Shown here one piece after another: positions 5,878 through 6,885 of a DNA stretch of 6,885 nucleotides; the stretch's first letter is position 1; each line of letters starts with the position of its first letter. Below the pieces are notes generated by a model, which worked only from the letters and a program-made list of their open reading frames with translations, searched no databases and had not been told where the DNA came from. Made by a program: the position numbers and the translations under genes. Source of the stretch: Scatosoma sp045652785 (lineage in GTDB: Bacteria; Bacillota; Clostridia; Christensenellales; Borkfalkiaceae); the NCBI GenBank assembly GCA_045652785.1, contig JAZOLF010000130.1:1-6885 (forward strand), in the 5' to 3' direction.

Positions 5878-6567
5878 TTATTTTGTCAAAAAATCCAAAA
5901 TTTCCGAGTACGATTTTGCCGTAAAAGTAGGTTTCAATCCATCCCTGCCTGCTTTGTTTTTAGGATTGAGCCATACGCTATCAATCCCAGCACTCACCGC
6001 CGCTTGTATGTCTGCGGTCAGGCTATCCCCTATCCAAACCGCCTTTTCGCGGTCAAAATCGGGGATGCGTTGCAGGACGTAATCTGTGTATTGCTTTGCA
6101 GGTTTGTCCGCCCCTGCCACCTCGGAAACGAAGGTATCGAGCGCATACCCCCACAAGTTCGCCGCATCAAAACGCGAACGCTGGATCCAAAGCGTACCGT
6201 TCGTCACAAAATACACTCTGCCCAGTTTGTTCAACTCTTCTAAAAAGGATTTCGCGCCGTCAAAATAAAGCGGATGGGTAGAAAGGTGCGCCAAAAACTT
6301 TTCATTGAACTCTTCCCCGGGAATATTATCAAAACCCAGCAACGCCAAATAGCGCGGGAAACGAGTTTCATGCAAGTACTCACGGGTGATTTCCTTGCGT
6401 TCTAACTGCGACCAAAGGGAAGTATTGAACGTTGTAAACACCGTTTCGTATTCGTCCTGCCATTCTACACTGTAGAATGCAAACGCCGCCTTGATTGCTA
6501 AGATTGCAGACGTATGAAAATCTAAAATCGTATCGTCAACGTCCACCAAAAAAATATCGTATTGCAT
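5878..6567 (-). CDS. HAD-superfamily hydrolase, YjjG/YfnB-type nucleotidase family
   Basis: This is a cytoplasmic phosphohydrolase of the haloacid dehalogenase superfamily, subfamily IA. E. coli YjjG, which it resembles along its length, is a 5'-nucleotidase thought to clear non-canonical pyrimidine nucleotides. The 229 residues show all four motifs: DVDDT (9-13, nucleophile Asp9 and acid Asp11), VTNGT (121-125), a lysine in DKP (154-156), and GDSLTAD (180-186) for magnesium. Residues about 16-98 form the helical cap that usually sets substrate choice. ATG at 6567 has AGGAG six bases upstream, and the start falls one base after the preceding helicase stop, so the two are translationally coupled. 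A 19-base palindrome lies within codons for residues 30-36. No clear terminator follows before the next promoter. Family confident; substrate inferred. Confidence 0.9.
   Translation of the reverse strand: MQYDIFLVDVDDTILDFHTSAILAIKAAFAFYSVEWQDEYETVFTTFNTSLWSQLERKEITREYLHETRFPRYLALLGFDNIPGEEFNEKFLAHLSTHPLYFDGAKSFLEELNKLGRVYFVTNGTLWIQRSRFDAANLWGYALDTFVSEVAGADKPAKQYTDYVLQRIPDFDREKAVWIGDSLTADIQAAVSAGIDSVWLNPKNKAGRDGLKPTFTAKSYSEILDFLTK
6461..6479. repeat. Perfect 19-base palindrome inside the HAD gene
   Basis: CATTCTACACTGTAGAATG has two perfect 9-base arms around one central base. It overlaps codons for residues 30-36 of the HAD protein. The TACA-N-TGTA core looks operator-like, but its location about 90 bases inside a coding sequence argues for caution. 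Confidence 0.5.
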
Positions 6568-6568
6568 A

Positions 6569-6885
6569 TTATTCTCCTGTTTTCACCAGCGTTAAATATT
6601 GTAGCGCGCGTGTGTATGCGATATAGCGTTCATTAACGCTCATATTGTCGGGGACGACCGCCACCGAAGTAAACTCCAATCCCTTGCTTTCATACACGGT
6701 CATTATATTGATTTTCGTTTTAGAAACAACCCCTTTATCAGACAAATCATTATACGCCTTGCGCTTGAACTTTTCCTTGTCTTTTTCGGAGCAAATAATC
6801 GCCTTCAAGCCCTTTTTATCTTCAAAAAATGCGTGAAATCCGCGCGGCTTGATTGTACCTACTTCTGGGCCGGCAAACCCGATAG
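6569..6885 (-). CDS. C-terminal end of a superfamily 1 (UvrD-like) helicase, 5' part outside window
   Basis: The frame is open from the right edge to a TAA at 6571-6569, giving 105 residues. Two C-terminal SF1 helicase motifs are visible. INIMTVYESKGLEFTSVAVV matches the conserved KGLEF motif of UvrD, Rep and HelD-type proteins. ERYIAYTRALQYLTLV matches motif VI, with the arginine that contacts ATP. Only about eight residues follow motif VI, so the protein ends with this domain and lacks the long tail of PcrA or RecB-type nucleases. A UvrD_C_2-like or HelD-like protein is therefore more likely than UvrD itself. The ATPase motifs I-III would be beyond the edge, so the exact role (DNA unwinding or RNA polymerase recycling) cannot be judged. 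The HAD gene starts one base downstream, suggesting one operon. Confidence 0.8.
   Translation of the reverse strand, partial: IGFAGPEVGTIKPRGFHAFFEDKKGLKAIICSEKDKEKFKRKAYNDLSDKGVVSKTKINIMTVYESKGLEFTSVAVVPDNMSVNERYIAYTRALQYLTLVKTGE
6574..6578 (-). promoter_or_regulatory. Shine-Dalgarno site of the HAD hydrolase
   Basis: AGGAG on the minus strand lies six bases before the ATG at 6567 and inside the last codons of the helicase gene. It supports coupled translation of the two genes. Confidence 0.7.

Noticed and set aside
1..6885. CRISPR arrays, tRNA or rRNA genes, insertion sequences or attachment sites
   Set aside because: No spaced direct repeats, cloverleaf-like sequence, transposase motifs or terminal repeats were seen on either strand.

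Overview
The window looks like chromosomal DNA from an endospore-forming member of the Bacillota, most likely class Clostridia. The strongest evidence is a clear spoIIID gene, which encodes a regulator found only in endospore formers. Supporting evidence is Firmicutes-type Shine-Dalgarno sites, sigma-A-like promoters and a classic U-tract terminator. No plasmid, phage or insertion-sequence feature is visible. Placement below class level would be guesswork.

Every supported gene is on the minus strand, so transcription runs from high to low coordinates. From right to left: (1) 6885-6569, the C-terminal end of a superfamily 1 (UvrD-like) helicase whose 5' part lies outside the window; (2) 6567-5878, a YjjG/YfnB-type HAD hydrolase starting one base after the helicase stop; (3) 5877-5750, a regulatory gap with a strong extended -10 promoter, a perfect palindrome over its -35 box and a leader hairpin; (4) 5749-3572 and 3568-1100, a tightly coupled type IIA topoisomerase pair (B then A subunit); (5) 1099-1025, a short gap with a candidate sigma-E promoter; (6) 1024-770, spoIIID with a TTG start; (7) 763-732, an intrinsic terminator; (8) 721-671, a promoter and Shine-Dalgarno site; (9) 670-1, the first 223 codons of tyrA (prephenate dehydrogenase), cut by the window edge.

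The topoisomerase pair is the core of the window. The B subunit supplies ATPase and TOPRIM domains and the A subunit supplies the DNA-cleaving tyrosine. Gyrase or topoisomerase IV cannot be decided cleanly. The A subunit has topo-IV-style signatures (DRALP, GLKPVQRR, NFDD) and no recognisable GyrA box, but its quinolone-region context is gyrase-like. The B subunit also mixes both families and carries an unusual acidic insertion of roughly 57 residues. I see no dnaA, dnaN or recF next to the pair.

No wholly unknown system is evident. The points most worth a second look are the hybrid topoisomerase, its acidic insertion, the operator-like palindrome on its promoter, the position of a mother-cell sporulation regulator directly behind it without an intervening terminator, a 19-base palindrome inside the HAD gene, and the abnormal tail of the tyrA reading frame at the left edge.
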